The translations under genes were made by a program, and so were the position numbers. The notes beneath the pieces are model-generated. The model searched no databases. It saw only the letters and a program-made list of their open reading frames with translations, and was not told the origin of the DNA. Shown piece by piece: positions 6,276 to 7,339 of a stretch of 7,339 nucleotides of DNA; the stretch's first letter is position 1; every line of letters starts with the position of its first letter. This stretch comes from Firmicutes bacterium UBA6418 (GTDB lineage: Bacteria > Bacillota > Clostridia > Peptostreptococcales > Anaerovoracaceae). Location of the stretch: positions 1 through 7,339 of the forward strand of contig DJPG01000043.1 in the NCBI GenBank assembly GCA_002439735.1. The letters are read 5' to 3'.

Positions 6276-7339
6276 CTATTTTTTCCAGCTGCTCTTGAGG
6301 CCAATGATCTCGTTGAAGACCGGATTGCCTTCGCCGTATAACTTGGAGTCTGCGACAAAGTAGCCGTGACGGAAGAACTGGAAGCGTTCGCCGGCCTCAG
6401 CTTCAAGCACTTTCGGCTCCGCGTAGCAGGTGATCTCACGCATGGTGTCCTCGTTCGCCACCATCTTGCCGTTTTCGTCTTCGTGCATCAGGTAGTCGAA
6501 CTGGCGGATCTTGATCGGCACCGCGGTCTGCGCGTCCACAAAGTGGATCGTCCCCTTGACCTTGCGACCCTCAAATCCGCTGCCCGAGCGGGTCTGCGGA
6601 TCGTAGGTGCAGTGTAGCTCCTTGATCGAACCGTCTTCGTTCTTGATGACTTCCTGGCATGTCACGAAATAAGCGCCCTTGAGGCGTACCTCGTTGCCCG
6701 GGAACAGTCTGAAATATTTCTTCGCCGGCACTTCCATGAAGTCCTCGCCGTCTACCCAGATTTCTCTGGAGAAGGAAACCTGACGCACACCCATTTCCGG
6801 TACTGCCGGATTGTTTTCCACTTCGCAGAGTTCGCTCTGACCCTCCGGGTAGTTGGTGATGATGACCTTGATCGGATCAAAGACCACGTTGCGTGTTTCT
6901 ACTTTTTCCTTGAGATCGTCGCGCACGCAGTGCTCCAGCAGAGAAACATCGACCGTGCTGTTCGCCTTGGATACGCCGATCTCCTCACAGAATCTGCGGA
7001 TCGCTTCCGGCGTATAGCCTCTGCGTCGAATCCCGGCGATAGTCGGCATCCGCGGGTCATCCCAACCGTCTACCACGCCATCGTCCACCAGACGTTTCAG
7101 ATAACGCTTGGACATCACGGTATTGGTCAGGTTCAGACGCGCGAACTCGATCTGCTGCGGCGGCTGCGGCCACCAGCCGATCTCCGCCAGTACCCAGTCG
7201 TACAGCGGTCTGTGGTCCTCAAATTCCAACGTACAGATCGAATGCGTAATACCCTCGATCGCATCCTCGATCGGATGCGCGAAGTCATACATCGGATAGA
7301 TGCACCACTTGTCGCCGGTATTATGATGCGTCGCATGCG
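6276..7339 (-). CDS. glnS: Glutaminyl-tRNA synthetase, C-terminal part (5' end outside window)
   Basis: The frame is open to the window edge; about 353 residues are visible, compared with roughly 550 for the full enzyme. The ATG at 7292 is internal, because the upstream codons still read GlnRS sequence (HHNTGDKWCIYP). Class I synthetase features: GDKWCIYPMYDFAHP, EGITHSICTLEF, the KMSKS-type ATP loop VMSKR (bases 7104-7118) and GWDDPRMPT..GIRRRGYTPEAIR. These are followed by the two beta-barrel anticodon-binding domains, with GRKVKGTIHFVDAQTAVPIKIRQFDYL and the C-terminal PVFNEIIGLKSSWKK. The similarity to E. coli GlnS, recalled from memory, is strong and runs through to the C-terminus, so the gene is intact here. 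It charges tRNA(Gln) with glutamine in the cytoplasm. The HIGH motif lies outside the window. A short hairpin terminator follows. Glutamyl-tRNA synthetase is excluded by the GlnRS-specific C-terminal barrels. Confidence 0.95.
   Translation of the reverse strand, partial: HATHHNTGDKWCIYPMYDFAHPIEDAIEGITHSICTLEFEDHRPLYDWVLAEIGWWPQPPQQIEFARLNLTNTVMSKRYLKRLVDDGVVDGWDDPRMPTIAGIRRRGYTPEAIRRFCEEIGVSKANSTVDVSLLEHCVRDDLKEKVETRNVVFDPIKVIITNYPEGQSELCEVENNPAVPEMGVRQVSFSREIWVDGEDFMEVPAKKYFRLFPGNEVRLKGAYFVTCQEVIKNEDGSIKELHCTYDPQTRSGSGFEGRKVKGTIHFVDAQTAVPIKIRQFDYLMHEDENGKMVANEDTMREITCYAEPKVLEAEAGERFQFFRHGYFVADSKLYGEGNPVFNEIIGLKSSWKK

Noticed and set aside
7104..7292. ATG 7292 as the start of a short glnS
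   Set aside because: Upstream codons in the same frame continue GlnRS sequence, so the gene is simply cut by the window edge.

Overview
The window looks like chromosomal DNA of a Gram-positive member of the Bacillota, probably a gut-type Clostridia. The evidence is strong AAGGAGG-like ribosome binding sites, a sortase-anchored surface protein, a Clostridia-style ECF sigma/anti-sigma pair and a secreted transglutaminase-like protein. Base composition is moderate and fairly even across the window. I see no rRNA, tRNA, CRISPR array, transposase or phage gene. I cannot name the species.

Layout. (1) 1-717 (+) is the 3' end of a large cell-wall-anchored surface protein, closed by a hairpin terminator at 736-772. 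(2) 971-2383 (+) is a monocistronic membrane transporter of the aspartate-alanine exchanger (AspT/YidE/YbjL) family. It has a clear extended -10 promoter, a good ribosome binding site and a strong terminator at 2501-2550. (3) 2644-3114 and 3111-4244 (+) form a translationally coupled ECF sigma factor / membrane anti-sigma factor operon. A TGTAAC-type palindromic promoter candidate precedes it and a large stem-loop at 4311-4394 follows it. (4) 4444-6120 (-) converges on that operon and encodes a secreted protein with a right-handed beta-helix-like repeat region followed by a C-terminal transglutaminase-like cysteine domain. (5) 6276-7339 (-) is the C-terminal two thirds of glutaminyl-tRNA synthetase (glnS); its N-terminal part lies beyond the window.

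How the genes fit together. Three of the five units concern the cell envelope: the anchored surface protein, the surface-sensing sigma/anti-sigma pair and the secreted transglutaminase-like protein. The sigma/anti-sigma pair is the only regulatory unit. Whether it controls any neighbour cannot be read from the sequence; its own promoter is the only plausible target seen here. No intergenic stretch exceeds 300 bases. The gaps (718-970, 2384-2643, 4245-4443, 6121-6275) hold terminators, promoters and a few short repeats, described below. The most unusual items are the transporter, which lacks the usual RCK_C linker and carries an extra hydrophilic insertion, and the beta-helix/transglutaminase fusion. 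None of this amounts to a demonstrably new system.
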